A stretch of 64,000 nt of DNA, taken from Novipirellula aureliae. Its GTDB lineage: Bacteria > Planctomycetota > Planctomycetia > Pirellulales > Pirellulaceae. The translations under genes were made by a program, and so were the position numbers. This document shows, piece by piece, positions 36,925-46,882 of the stretch. Each line of letters starts with the position of its first letter. Within the stretch, counting starts at the first letter, position 1. The stretch lies in contig NZ_SJPY01000003.1 in the NCBI RefSeq assembly GCF_007860185.1, forward strand, positions 743,747-807,746, written 5' to 3'. Under the pieces are notes generated by a model, which was given only the letters and a program-made list of their open reading frames with translations, was not told the DNA's origin and searched no databases.

Positions 36925-37424
36925 TTTCGTCTTCAATGTAAGAATGGCGTGAGCAGGGTAAGTGTTGTGGTTCATTCTAGCAGAAATAGCTCAAGCATTT
37001 TGGAACTGCGTTTTTTCGTTTCTCTTGTCGGCCGAAGGATTCCTGGATTCCTGGATTCCTGGTCGCCCGAGGCGTTTAGGAACCGCAAAGCGGTGGCCGC
37101 AATTAGCCGCAGGTCAGCGATCCGAAACGCTTGACGAGTTCCGCTGTGTTTAACAAACCCAAAACTCTTGATCAATTTCGCTGTGTATTTTGATGAGCTT
37201 GACGATTTACGGGCGGGAATGTGATCGCTTTCAGACTCGCCGTCTCAGCTTCGCCTTCGACACAAGACGAACGGATTCGACGGAGGCCCAATTTCGGAAA
37301 GCTAAGCCCGTCGACAGAGAAAGGTTGGTAGTTAGGCAACGACTTTTGTTGACTTGGAACTTTTCGCCACCTTCAACACCAACGCTATCGTAAAGTCGTC
37401 CCGTGTCGGCGTACTGGAGATCGG
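36925..37424. other. Gap without a supported gene
   Basis: About 500 bases with a three-fold GGATTCCT direct repeat near 37037-37062. No coding region or regulator site is supported. Confidence 0.4.
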
Positions 37425-38846
37425 TCAGCGTGTTGATGATATTCCCGGTGTCTCCGACGACACCGGATCAACATCGACTGTGATTTGGATGACTTTGTTA
37501 TCTTTGCCATGATCCGTGACCTTCCCAAAACTCTCGATGGAGTTTCCGCTCGCAGATGATGATAGAACGATGTTGTACTCGGTCTCATTTCTGATGGTGC
37601 AGTTTTTCCCCGTGACCACAATGGGGCGAGTCGTTGTATCGCGGGGACCTGGGGCCCGTCTAAATACGATGTTGTGACCCACGCCTTGAATGTTGGCGAT
37701 ATTGTGGTCACCCATGGCATTGGGTGAAGGCAATAGGGTCACGTCGATTGTCTGGTTGGATTTGCCAAGTCTGAAATCGCTGAAGGGCCCGTAGGCAAAA
37801 TTGCCACTTGAGCCAGTGATCTTACCTCCACTGGGCAGGTTGAAATTGGTCGACCCGCAATCGATGGCTTGGGAATTGATCACCGTGGCGCGGCTAGCCA
37901 GATACAACCTTATGCCGCCTCTGGTCTTCTTCACCGTCGTATTTTCCACTCTCACACTACCGCCACCGGTATAGACCCTGATGCCATCTTCTGTCAGCGT
38001 GAACATATGGTCTCTGGGAATGGGCACACCGGGTCGATTGGTTTCACCAGCAATGCCAAAGGGCATGGTGTAATCGAATTGGCTTGGCAGGGATTGGGGG
38101 TCTGTTTCCTTGTACATATCATTGGTCGGCCTAACGACCCCTTCCACAAGGCAATTCTTTATCACCGTATTATCAGCTGGCCTTTGCATAAAGATGGCGT
38201 GGCAAAAAGCCTGCTGCTGAACTTCAACTCCGTCGAGCACTGTGTTTTTTGCTTTGATTACGATGCCACCGTGCTTATCGTGTCTCAATGCACGTTTCGC
38301 TCCTATTCCATACATGGATCCATATCCATAAGGATACGATCCTCTAACGGTCATCTTAAACCCTTCTAATCGATTGTTGTCTCCGGTTATCGAAATGTTG
38401 GAGCCACCGCCTATGGCAAGTTTCTGGCGATCTTTGTTGTAAGCGGTAAAATCAGTTACCTCCGTCATGCCATTATAGTAGACATCTTCGAACTCTCCAT
38501 TTCGAATGGTGTTTCCCTCTCCGGTGATACTCATCCGGCCTCCGGTAAGGTCACCCACGACCCAGGAAAAATAGGCATCCTCTAATTCAATAATATTGTT
38601 GTTCCCAGACAATTTGAGTCTTTGGGTGCCCATATCATATTTACCGGGCTGCATTTTGATATGTTGATTGCTCTTTTCCATGGCGGCCTGCAGTTCCGCA
38701 ACTGACGAAACAGCCACCACGGTCTGTGCGTTTACTGTCTCTTGGGTACCTACACCCAGCCCCCATACGGAAGTCACCATCACCAAGCTTACGTATTTCA
38801 ACTGGGCAAGTCGTTTCTTACTGCGTGTTGGAGTGATTGTGATCAT
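37425..38846 (-). CDS. Secreted right-handed beta-helix protein
   Basis: About 473 residues from the ATG at 38846, followed by a signal peptide ending near NAQT. The body has many short strands with the pattern of parallel beta-helix folds (VLDGVEVQQQAFC, TVIKNCLVEG, VRVENTTVKKTRGGIRLY), as in polysaccharide lyases and related enzymes. No catalytic motif is assigned. It lies between a putative hydrolase and a sulfatase, so glycan cleavage or binding is plausible. Confidence 0.7.
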   Translation of the reverse strand: MITITPTRSKKRLAQLKYVSLVMVTSVWGLGVGTQETVNAQTVVAVSSVAELQAAMEKSNQHIKMQPGKYDMGTQRLKLSGNNNIIELEDAYFSWVVGDLTGGRMSITGEGNTIRNGEFEDVYYNGMTEVTDFTAYNKDRQKLAIGGGSNISITGDNNRLEGFKMTVRGSYPYGYGSMYGIGAKRALRHDKHGGIVIKAKNTVLDGVEVQQQAFCHAIFMQRPADNTVIKNCLVEGVVRPTNDMYKETDPQSLPSQFDYTMPFGIAGETNRPGVPIPRDHMFTLTEDGIRVYTGGGSVRVENTTVKKTRGGIRLYLASRATVINSQAIDCGSTNFNLPSGGKITGSSGNFAYGPFSDFRLGKSNQTIDVTLLPSPNAMGDHNIANIQGVGHNIVFRRAPGPRDTTTRPIVVTGKNCTIRNETEYNIVLSSSASGNSIESFGKVTDHGKDNKVIQITVDVDPVSSETPGISSTR

Positions 38847-39480
38847 GAATGCCTCTGTGTTTAAAATGTTTGTTGATCTGTTTATGAAAACCATTGCCCG
38901 TGATTGGACCACTTGGTTGGCCGGAATTGTTCGAACGAGCCCTACTCACCCTGCACTCATTTTGATTCCGGGCTATGGGTGAAGTGATTCCAATTCTTCT
39001 CAATATCGCGATGGTGGAAAATGATCCTATCGAGATTGTAACTTTGAGAGCAACCTGAAATAGTCAGGCGTATAGGTATGGCTCTCCTTAACGACTTAGT
39101 TGGCTGCGGCGTCGCCTGCCATTTTCGGATCCAATTTGGTAGACCCACCGGAATGTGTCAACGATTGTGAGGCAACTTTTATTCACGATTGGTGTAAAAG
39201 TTCAGGATGATCAGGGCCACGGAACGTGTCAACGATAGTGAGACAACTTTAATTCACGATTAGTGTAAAAGTTCAGACTGATCAGGGGCCGGCCCCCGAA
39301 CCCCCGAGATTTTTATTGGCATGTCTCGGGTGTTCAAAGTGTGGTGTTCAAAGTGTTTTGTTCGTTTCCCTTTGAAGAGGCCGGTGAAACAGACGGGGGC
39401 TCTGCGGAGACGCAACCCATTGAGGGATAACCGGATCGAGGGTGCGTCAAAGACGTTTTCAGCGATCACGCGATACGGCG
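38847..39480. other. Gap with a 67 bp direct repeat
   Basis: A 634-base stretch without a supported gene. It holds the 67 bp direct repeat described separately and a GGGGCCGGCCCCC palindrome near 39285-39298. Confidence 0.4.
39150..39288. repeat. 67 bp direct repeat, possible IS end
   Basis: Two close copies at 39150-39216 and 39221-39288, beginning GGAAcGTGTCAACGATnGTG and ending GATCAGGG. The sequence style (GTGTCAACGAT...GAGACAACTT) recalls ends of IS21-type elements, but no transposase frame follows, so it would be a relic. Confidence 0.5.
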
Positions 39481-40926
39481 TCAATCGTTGTAATCAAGAC
39501 CATTGCTGCTATTTTGACAGGACTCAATCCACTCCTGAAGTGATTTCTTCATGGACTCCACGACTTCCGGATTCGCTGCAGCAATGTCCGATGTCTCATA
39601 CGGATCATTCTCCAGGTCATACAGCTCATATGTTTTACCGCTGTCACGGCTATAGAGCTTATATTGGTTATCCGTTAACGATTGCTGTTTTCGCGATTGA
39701 AAACCAATCGGTAACGTCCGGCTGTCCATTTTTCCATTGATCAGCGGGACCAAGCTAATGCCGTCAACCGGTTTCGTCGTGTTGTCCGTTTGAAGCCCTA
39801 AGACGTCCAAGATTGTCGGCAAATAATCACTGGTGCTGCATGGGACAGGAGTTATCCGGTGGGATTGAATTTTTGCGGGCCATTCCAGTAGGCCTGGGAC
39901 ACGCACACCCCCTTCATAGAGACTCCCTTTGCGCCCACGGTAAGGACCGGGTGAACCCTGTTGCTGTTTTCCCGGAGTTTGTCGGGTCCCGCCACCTGCG
40001 CCGGCTGGGCCATTGTCACTGCAAAACCACAGCATGGTATTGTCCGCCACGCCCAGATCTTTTAACTCCTTTCTCAAGCGGCCCATTTGTTCATCCATTG
40101 CGGTGACGCAGCCATAATAATGCTGATGGTTATCATCAAGATCCGAGTACATGGCTTTGTATTCAGGGCCCGCAACGGTCGGGGAATGGGGAGTATGGAA
40201 CCAGATCACCGCCAGAAAGGGCTTCTGCTGTTTAACAGCATTCTGGATAAACGGGATCGCCCGATCCATGATCACCCGCGAATCGTCACCTTTTAAGCTG
40301 TCGTCATCAAGCGGTACAAATTGGTCCGGACCTGTCCAGTAGCGAGTAAGAAAGGGTTGCTTTTCCATGGGATTCCAGGTCGGGAGCGCTTGCTCGGTAG
40401 AAAAACACGCATCGAAACCGTTCTCCCAGGGAGGAGAATAATGCTGGTCATTTTCCGGACGACCACCTTTACGTCCATCTTTGATCGTTTTTGTCAATGT
40501 GCCCAAATGCCACTTGCCAAAATGTCCAGTGGAATAATCAAGGGGCTTCAAGGCTTCAGCTAGGGTAAGCTCTTGAGATTTCATGTGCCCCACATTGGCA
40601 AATTCGACACCGTAGCGATAAGGGTGCCTGCCCGTGAGCACACTGCCGCGAGTGGGCGAACAAACGGGGGCTCCCGCGTAAAAACGGCTAAATTGCAAAC
40701 CGTTCGCGGCCATTTTATCTAGATGCGGAGTCTTGATGTCCGGGTTTGTTCCGTGATAGGCAACATCCCCCCAGCCCAAATCATCACACATGCAAAGAAT
40801 GACATTGGGACGATCTTTCAACTGGGCGGCGAAAACGGATGTGCTCACACAGCCGAGTAGTATACCCCCTACCATAAAGGCACTCGATAATTTGAAAAAC
40901 TCACAACGACAATATTGCTTACTCAT
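39481..40926 (-). CDS. Sulfatase (type I, formylglycine)
   Basis: About 481 residues from the ATG at 40926, chosen for GGAGAG seven bases upstream. A signal peptide runs to about A34; metal site CMCDDLGWGD (D48, D49), modification motif CSPTR (C89) and FGKWHLGT are intact. It is likely periplasmic or surface bound. It lies 29 bases after the beta-helix/PDZ gene, so the two could be co-transcribed. Different from the sulfatase at 33844 in lacking an extra C-terminal domain. Confidence 0.92.
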   Translation of the reverse strand: MSKQYCRCEFFKLSSAFMVGGILLGCVSTSVFAAQLKDRPNVILCMCDDLGWGDVAYHGTNPDIKTPHLDKMAANGLQFSRFYAGAPVCSPTRGSVLTGRHPYRYGVEFANVGHMKSQELTLAEALKPLDYSTGHFGKWHLGTLTKTIKDGRKGGRPENDQHYSPPWENGFDACFSTEQALPTWNPMEKQPFLTRYWTGPDQFVPLDDDSLKGDDSRVIMDRAIPFIQNAVKQQKPFLAVIWFHTPHSPTVAGPEYKAMYSDLDDNHQHYYGCVTAMDEQMGRLRKELKDLGVADNTMLWFCSDNGPAGAGGGTRQTPGKQQQGSPGPYRGRKGSLYEGGVRVPGLLEWPAKIQSHRITPVPCSTSDYLPTILDVLGLQTDNTTKPVDGISLVPLINGKMDSRTLPIGFQSRKQQSLTDNQYKLYSRDSGKTYELYDLENDPYETSDIAAANPEVVESMKKSLQEWIESCQNSSNGLDYND

Positions 40927-40955
40927 TCCAATACTCTCCAATCGCTTGAAAGGGT

Positions 40956-43574
40956 TTATTTTATAAAACTCAAAGTAAGAGGCTCCTGAGCACGCCAGAC
41001 CTTCGCTGTGTGTTCGCCCGCTACTAAATTTTGCATCCGGTTGATAAGGTGATCGTCGTCGGAGATTTCGATGCCATCGATTTCCAAAACGACATCGTCG
41101 TCTCGGAAACCAAACAGGGCCATCTGACTCTTAGGCGCAACCGTGAGAAGGATCACCCCGGATTTGCTATACATGCCGGCGGCGGAGACTTCCCCATCGG
41201 TGGTTAGAGACTTGACATCAGCTCCGAGCACTTGCTTGGTTCTGACCCTGACGGGTCCTCTGTCACCCCTCCTGCCGCCCCCTCTGACGGGCCTAGATTC
41301 GTTGGTGACAAACTCCTCCATCTCGTTCGTGACATACACCTCGGGCATCCGAATCGTAGGAAACGCAGCCTGGGCCTTCCGTCGGGCAGAGGTCACACCA
41401 AAGCCGGTCATGGGGAAGTTCTGGAATCCGATTCGGAGTGCCGGCGAATCACTAGCCACGCGGAAATCACCCTCCTCGGGCGATAGAAAACGGGCGTTCC
41501 CATAAAGACTGTCAGGATCATCCCTCGATTGATCCTGTAATGCCGTTGCGGGCCCCGTTTCCGTTGCGTCCGGGCCGTGGAGGAAGTTGTAATTTCTCGT
41601 GCCACCCCAAAGCAGTGGTTTGGTGGACTGATAGCCCTTTCCCCACATTAGGTTCCGTTCATATTGGTCATGGGTGGGCTTGGGATAGGGAACGTTGCAG
41701 GTGTATACGTTGCCGATCACGACGTTGTTGGTAAAGGTGCGATAGTAACCCTCACGTGTTTTCAACCCGCCGGTGAGGCAGAGATTATTGTAAACCTGAT
41801 AGTTGGTGGAACCATCATCCAAATCAATACTCCAGCCATGGTCGCAGTGCATGCGATTGCTGCGGATGATGGTCGTCTGATATGCATCCCAACGGGGACA
41901 ATTAGGATATCTATTAATCCAGTGAGTAATCATGGGGATGCCATCTTTGTCTTTTTCGGAGGGCCCCGATGTTCCTGCTCGATGCCAGTAGCGATCACGG
42001 CCCCAGGAATTGAAGGCGCCATGATCGTGTGTTTCCAAAACGGTCTCAAAGCAATCGTTCCATTCAAGCAGATGACCACCCCAGGTGCCGTCACAGATGT
42101 TGATGGCCGCACGCGGGGTATGACTAATGGTGTTGTGGCGTATGGTAATACGCGATGACATCGAGAGGTTAACGCCACTGGTCTGCTTCTCGAAGCGCCC
42201 GCATAACGTCATGAGATTATCTTCCACCAGGCAATCGGCTGGATACTCATCGGACTTAGGGCCAATGGCTGTATCCACTTCATCAAGGGGACGTGCCGAC
42301 GCGCCGTGGCTAAAGGCTGGGTCGCGAACGGCGGCAAAAGATCCGACAAAATTCAAATCGGAAGCGCCGTTGTTCTTGAAGCGGTTGCTGCGAACGGTGA
42401 CGTTGCGATTGTAGCCATCCACAAAAACGGCATTGCCGCCCAGTTCTTCAAAATCACAGCGTTCAATGACAATGGCTTCAGTGCCCCTAAGATGGACGGC
42501 ACCGCCGCGATAAATACTCCAGTCGCTACGCAGCAGCGGCTCTCTGGTCTCCATAAAGGTCCGGGCTGTTCCGGTAAATCGGATCCCTTCAATGCGAATG
42601 TTCTTCACAGGTCGGGTGGTCTCGTAGGTTTTCACCAGCGTGTGCTCGAGGCGATTGCCACTGTTTAGAATATCCATTTCCGCCACGGGTTGTTGCGTAT
42701 CCCCATAAATCTCAATCAAGTGCTTGATCTGTTGTACGGCTTCGAAAGAGGCAGAGGCCATGTCCACATTCTTGGCAGGTTGGTAGTAAAGATATCCTTG
42801 TTTGGTGTCATGAAACCACTCACCGGGGGCGTCAAGTTCTTCAAACACATTCTCAATCATGCGGTAACTGGCATGAGGCTTGCCTGCTCGATTGTTCTGC
42901 CAACCGCCCTCATAGTTGAGAGATCCATTTGCATTCTTACCCAACACGCGATAGTGCTGACTGCCCCAAAGTCCTCCATGCATACCATGCATGAATGCGC
43001 CGGTAGGATCTATCCACCCGGCAGCCCTACTATCATCCCAGGCATCGGGCGTACATCCGGTATAAGGAGGGGTTCCAGCCCTGGCACCTCGTTCTGAATT
43101 TCCACCGGCCGGCACAAAACCTGCGCCATGGTTGGGATAACGCGCCATATGCTGACGCTCGCCATTGACAAAGAATTGGTCGATAGCCTCGGTCTTTCCC
43201 AGTTGCGTACGGACGATTCTATCTTTCCAGGCCTCCCACGCACTCGTAATCCGTTGGGCACCTGTGATAACGACATCTTCATCGACCGCTGCGCGGTAAA
43301 CCACCGGAGCATCTTCACTGCCGCAGTCGGCCGGGCCCAAGACCAGAGGCTTGCTGAGCCGATACGTACCCGCATGGATTACAACAGCACAGGGCTCCTT
43401 GCCCAAGCGACCGGTTTGGCGCAGTGCATCCTGAGCTGCGCCGAGAGTGGCCAAGGGAGAAGACAAGGTTCCCTTATTCATATCATTGCCGTTTGCCGCA
43501 ACGTGAATCTCCTCCGCAAAAACCGAACAGCCTAGAAACAGAAGGCCAACCACTCCTCCGTACAACCGCCTCAT
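40956..43574 (-). CDS. Secreted beta-helix protein with C-terminal PDZ-like domain
   Basis: An 872-residue protein with a signal peptide (MRRLYGGVVGLLFLGCSVFA). Residues about 22-60 (HVAANGNDMNKGTLSSP) begin a DUF1565-like parallel beta-helix that continues to about 680 (RIEGIRFTG, VIERCDFEELGGNAVFV, NVTVRSNRFKNN). Residues about 795-872 look like a PDZ domain (ALFGFRDDDVVLEIDGIEIS). The beta-helix could bind or cleave polysaccharide; the PDZ may tether partners. No catalytic residues are assigned. Confidence 0.8.
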   Translation of the reverse strand: MRRLYGGVVGLLFLGCSVFAEEIHVAANGNDMNKGTLSSPLATLGAAQDALRQTGRLGKEPCAVVIHAGTYRLSKPLVLGPADCGSEDAPVVYRAAVDEDVVITGAQRITSAWEAWKDRIVRTQLGKTEAIDQFFVNGERQHMARYPNHGAGFVPAGGNSERGARAGTPPYTGCTPDAWDDSRAAGWIDPTGAFMHGMHGGLWGSQHYRVLGKNANGSLNYEGGWQNNRAGKPHASYRMIENVFEELDAPGEWFHDTKQGYLYYQPAKNVDMASASFEAVQQIKHLIEIYGDTQQPVAEMDILNSGNRLEHTLVKTYETTRPVKNIRIEGIRFTGTARTFMETREPLLRSDWSIYRGGAVHLRGTEAIVIERCDFEELGGNAVFVDGYNRNVTVRSNRFKNNGASDLNFVGSFAAVRDPAFSHGASARPLDEVDTAIGPKSDEYPADCLVEDNLMTLCGRFEKQTSGVNLSMSSRITIRHNTISHTPRAAINICDGTWGGHLLEWNDCFETVLETHDHGAFNSWGRDRYWHRAGTSGPSEKDKDGIPMITHWINRYPNCPRWDAYQTTIIRSNRMHCDHGWSIDLDDGSTNYQVYNNLCLTGGLKTREGYYRTFTNNVVIGNVYTCNVPYPKPTHDQYERNLMWGKGYQSTKPLLWGGTRNYNFLHGPDATETGPATALQDQSRDDPDSLYGNARFLSPEEGDFRVASDSPALRIGFQNFPMTGFGVTSARRKAQAAFPTIRMPEVYVTNEMEEFVTNESRPVRGGGRRGDRGPVRVRTKQVLGADVKSLTTDGEVSAAGMYSKSGVILLTVAPKSQMALFGFRDDDVVLEIDGIEISDDDHLINRMQNLVAGEHTAKVWRAQEPLTLSFIK

Positions 43575-43637
43575 AACACCAGCTCCTTATCGACACGCGT
43601 TGTGGAAGGGTAAAAGGTTTCTGATCATCTCCCCGGT

Positions 43638-44543
43638 TCACTGAACAGCTTCCAAATACAGCTCTTCGGTTCGCTTGCGCAACTTGCCCAGGACCTCAGC
43701 ATACTCTGGATTGTCAACCAGGTTATTCTGTTCCTGCGGATCTTTTTCCAGATCGTATAACTCTTCAACAGCAGGATTTTGTTCATTGTAGATAAAGTAC
43801 TTCCAGCGGCCAGTACATACACCCCGAGAACGATACGATTTGTTTTCGGAAATCATCTTAGCATTGAGTTCATCAGCGTTGGGCTTATTCCGCGCACCGT
43901 ACATCGATGAGATAAACAGGTTCTCCATAAAAACGGCATCACGCCATTGAGACATGTCCTATGTCTGATCCAAGACAGCATGAAAATCGAGGCCCTGCAT
44001 ACTCTTCGGTACTTCAACTCCGGCCAGCGAAAGAATGGTCGGTGCGATATCGACGGAGGAAATCAATGCATTCTCACGACGCCCCCGTTTGGATTCCGGC
44101 ACCCGTCCGTCAAAGACAATCAGAGGTGCTTTCATGGATTCCTCGTAGAGCAAGCACTTGTCGAACAGACCGTGTGATCCCTGAAAACGCCCGTTGTCGC
44201 TGGTATAGATGACGATCGTATTGTCAAGCAAACCCTTCTCTTTGAGCTTGTCCATCATCAGGCCAACTTGCTGATCGACCGTATATCCTTGAGTGGCAAA
44301 GCGACGGACCTGCCTGAGATAGAGCTCCCGCGTGGAGGTGCGCTGTACGTGAAGCCGAAAACCTCGCGCATGATCTTTTACAACCAGAGGCAGATCTTCG
44401 TTAGCGCCCTCCACCCAGTTGTCAGGTGCCTTGAATTCATAATCCTTAAACTGCTCGTAGTGTGGCATGTTGAAAGAGCAGATGAAAGAACGGACTAGAA
44501 TTTCAAACGCTTTTCGTGCTTTCGCATCCAATGCAACATCCAA
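43638..44543 (-). pseudogene. Sulfatase pseudogene
   Basis: The C-terminal half of a sulfatase (NMPHYEQFKDYEF, LDNTIVIYTSDNGRF, then EELYDLEKDPQEQNNL). An in-frame amber TAG at 43959-43961 cuts it between two parts that otherwise join in one frame. The N-terminal part with the metal site and CxPxR motif is absent; upstream sequence past about 44480 does not match. It cannot be an active enzyme and marks decay at the edge of the sulfatase block. Confidence 0.8.
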
Positions 44544-44676
44544 TGATCGTTTGCCTACACCGTTTCTGTCGCAAAAGCGCCAATTGGGGACAAGAAAATC
44601 GGTAGAATGCTGAAAATCATGTCTCGTTACAGATTTGCTGCGGTGTTTGTCTCACCCTACAAGCACATCCCCTGTG

Positions 44677-44923
44677 TCATGATGCTGCGATTAGCCGTAT
44701 CTGCCGAAAACGCCCGGTGAGGTACGATTCCTTTGCACCGATTGGGCTCGATGTGCGAATCAGTGCATGAATAGGGTTTGGCATCCAGCAATAGGCTATC
44801 ACCAGCCATGAGCGCCGGTCGACTTCGTCGATCAAACCTTGAGGCAATCGTTTGTAATGCCGCACGTCATGATAGAGCTTTTGTCTTCCATCACCGCGGG
44901 GGGATCACATGATAAATGGCGTT
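44677..44923 (-). pseudogene. REP-associated tyrosine transposase (RAYT) remnant
   Basis: The frames encode NAIYHVI, then GDGRQKLYHD, and then RRSWLVIAYCWMPNPIHALI, the N-terminal part of Y1/IS200-like RAYT proteins. A frameshift lies in the C-run near 44896-44900, and the HUH motif is degenerate (PNPIHA instead of PNHxH). The catalytic tyrosine region is missing. It is a dead fragment, 24 bases from a 116 bp core element, though the core's target duplications argue against RAYT having moved it. Confidence 0.7.
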
Positions 44924-44946
44924 GGGATATTCAAGACGTGGCAAGC

Positions 44947-45062
44947 GGCCTGCTGATTTAATCGTTTAACGCTTAGCCGAAGGCGTCAGCTTTTCCATAA
45001 GCGGTCGCCTATGGCTTGGCGTTAAACAATCAGTCGAGTCAAACCGATTGAATCAGCAGGCC
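44947..45062. repeat. 116 bp core element, copy 3
   Basis: Ends GGCCTGCTGATT and AATCAGCAGGCC. Flanked by perfect 6-base direct repeats GCAAGC (44941-44946 and 45063-45068). It stands outside any outer element, inserted beside a 97-base duplicated segment. Confidence 0.8.
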
Positions 45063-45068
45063 GCAAGC

Positions 45069-45165
45069 GGGGCATGATCGGCAGTCCCATTATGAAGGGG
45101 AAGCAACCGTCCGAACGGTCTGAAACCCGAAGATCAAGTTTGACCCCCCGCGAAGCGTTTCTCCC
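45069..45165. repeat. Duplicated segment, copy A
   Basis: About 97 bases from GGGGCATGATCGGCAGTCCC to a CGAAGCGTTTCTCCC end, repeated with few differences at 46744-46840. Copy A carries a core element on its left side while copy B does not. Confidence 0.7.
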
Positions 45166-45208
45166 GATCAATAGAGTCTGTTGGTGTTGTAGAGATTGAG
45201 TGCCTGAA

Positions 45209-45898
45209 TCAAGACTCCTCGGAGTGTTCAAGTGCTGAAGGTGTTTGGCAACCGACAATCGCGGGTGCTTCTTGAATCAGGTCGTCGTTATCGAGGGCTT
45301 CGACCATGAACCGTGCGAAGTCGATTCGTCGCGTGCGATTACTCGCTAGCACAGCATCGCCCACATGCCGACTCCACACCGGCAGTCCCTGGCTTTCGCC
45401 TTCTTCGAGGTCGCTACCCCGCACAACGGTCCATCGCTTATCGCTGGCGAATACCCGTCGACAGGCTTCCACTTGGTCATCCAGGTCGACGAAACGAAGG
45501 AGCTTTGCAATTTTGCCAACCACGCTCAAAAGCAATTTGAACTTTCGCGAATAGACGTCTTGGCCGTCACGCGAAATATGCCAACCGCACGAGAAGATGA
45601 GACGCGCCCCGTCATCTGCAAAGTCGAGCACGGCCTGGGCCGTTCCCGATGAATACTGCTGAACGCCCCATGGCACCAGTACCGTCAAGACGCCATCACA
45701 ACCCGCGACGGCTTTCTCAACAACCGCTCGGTCATTTGTCGCACCCGGAATGATTTTAATGCGGTTTTCAAATCGCTCCAGTTTGTGAACGCTCTTCTGC
45801 CGGCATACTCCGACTACTTCGTACCCCCGATCGAGGGCGTGTTGCACCATGTACTGTCCGAGTTTACCTGATGCGCCGAGGATACAAACTTTCTTCAT
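45209..45898 (-). CDS. NAD(P)-binding protein (atypical SDR / NmrA-like)
   Basis: About 229 residues from the ATG at 45898, where MKKVCILGASGKLGQYMVQ begins a Rossmann fold with GxxGxxG. The rest resembles NAD(P)-dependent epimerase or NmrA-like proteins (VVEKAVAGCDGVLTVL). It may be an oxidoreductase or a redox-sensing regulator; the catalytic YxxxK is not evident. Single gene, with no obvious operon partners. Confidence 0.8.
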   Translation of the reverse strand: MKKVCILGASGKLGQYMVQHALDRGYEVVGVCRQKSVHKLERFENRIKIIPGATNDRAVVEKAVAGCDGVLTVLVPWGVQQYSSGTAQAVLDFADDGARLIFSCGWHISRDGQDVYSRKFKLLLSVVGKIAKLLRFVDLDDQVEACRRVFASDKRWTVVRGSDLEEGESQGLPVWSRHVGDAVLASNRTRRIDFARFMVEALDNDDLIQEAPAIVGCQTPSALEHSEES

Positions 45899-46199
45899 TG
45901 AACCACCAAAAATAACGTCGATTGAGCGTCGCTGTAAGTCACGCTCGAAAACACTTCGCGGCGTCCATTCTAGCGAAAACACAAACGTCCGTTACTCTCG
46001 TTTTGCGTTAGCCTTTCTCTGTTTTCTCCTCGATATCCCTGAGAGCAATTGCCGTTTTGTTTGGTTCGCTAGGGATTGAATTTTGGAGGATAGGTATAGC
46101 CCGGAGCAGGACGTTCGGAAGTCTCCGGGAAGCCGTTAAAGCGGCTGGGCGACAAATCCGAAACGTCCTGCTGGCTACCGTGTTCAATGAAAATTGCTG

Positions 46200-46273
46200 A
46201 AACTTTGGGGGTCCGCTTGGACTTCGCAATAATGGATCGGAGATCCATTGCGAAGTCCAAACGCCCAAAGTTT
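46200..46273. repeat. Long imperfect palindrome
   Basis: Outer arms AAACTTTGGG / CCCAAAGTTT and inner arms GGACTTCGCAATaATGGATC / GATCCATTGCGAAGTCC around a GGA loop. It could fold as a strong hairpin. It may be a transcription end or a miniature element. Confidence 0.6.
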
Positions 46274-46743
46274 AGTGTTTGGTAGAAGCTATAAGGGCGA
46301 CACATTACGATCGATGTGTCGGCCTCCGGCCTGAAAACAATGCGACGTCGGTCGAGAAGTGATCGACGACGTTCACGAATCGCCCGTCGTCGGCACCGAG
46401 CAAAGAGGCCGAAGGAGGAGTCCAATATCGCATACAGTCGCTGCCGTCATTTCGGCGAAACACCGTTCCCGGTCAGCAAAGTGATGTTCGATCTGCCTCA
46501 CTTCTTGCTCCGAGGCATCGAGGGAGTCGCACAAGAGGAACGCTTCGCGGAAGTCTGACTTAAACTTCGGTTTTCCGTCCTTGCTGTTCTTCGATCTTTT
46601 TTCATTCGTTTCGCAATTTCACGGATTCCATAGCCTCGCTCTTGCACGTCGCACCAAATTTGCGGATCCGTCTGGGTGAGACAAACCAAATTGCAAGGAC
46701 AATTCTCTCGAGGTGATCCCACGATAATCAAAACGTGGTTAAC

Positions 46744-46840
46744 GGGGCATGATCGGCAGTCCCATTCTGAAGGGGAAGCAACCGTCCTAACAACCTGAAA
46801 ACCGAAGATCAAGTTTGACCCCCGCCAAGCGTTTCCCTAC
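46744..46840. repeat. Duplicated segment, copy B
   Basis: The second copy of the segment at 45069-45165, beginning GGGGCATGATCGGCAGTCCC. It runs into a tandem array of CCCCCGCCAAGCGTTTCCC-type units. Confidence 0.7.
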
Positions 46841-46882
46841 CCCCGCCAAGCGTTTCCCCTCCCCCGCGAAGCGTTTCCCTGC
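46818..46882. repeat. Tandem CCCGCnAAGCGTTTCCC repeat
   Basis: Three units of about 21 bases, the reverse complement of the GGAAACGCTTCGCGGGGG motif in the flavoprotein gene end. Confidence 0.65.

Noticed and set aside
44947..45062. The 116 bp core as a REP element moved by the adjacent RAYT
   Set aside because: Four copies have 6 bp target duplications, which REP elements lack.
46498..46812. Minus-strand frame of 104 codons as a gene
   Set aside because: Cys/Arg/Ser-rich composition, overlaps a duplicated non-coding segment, no family.
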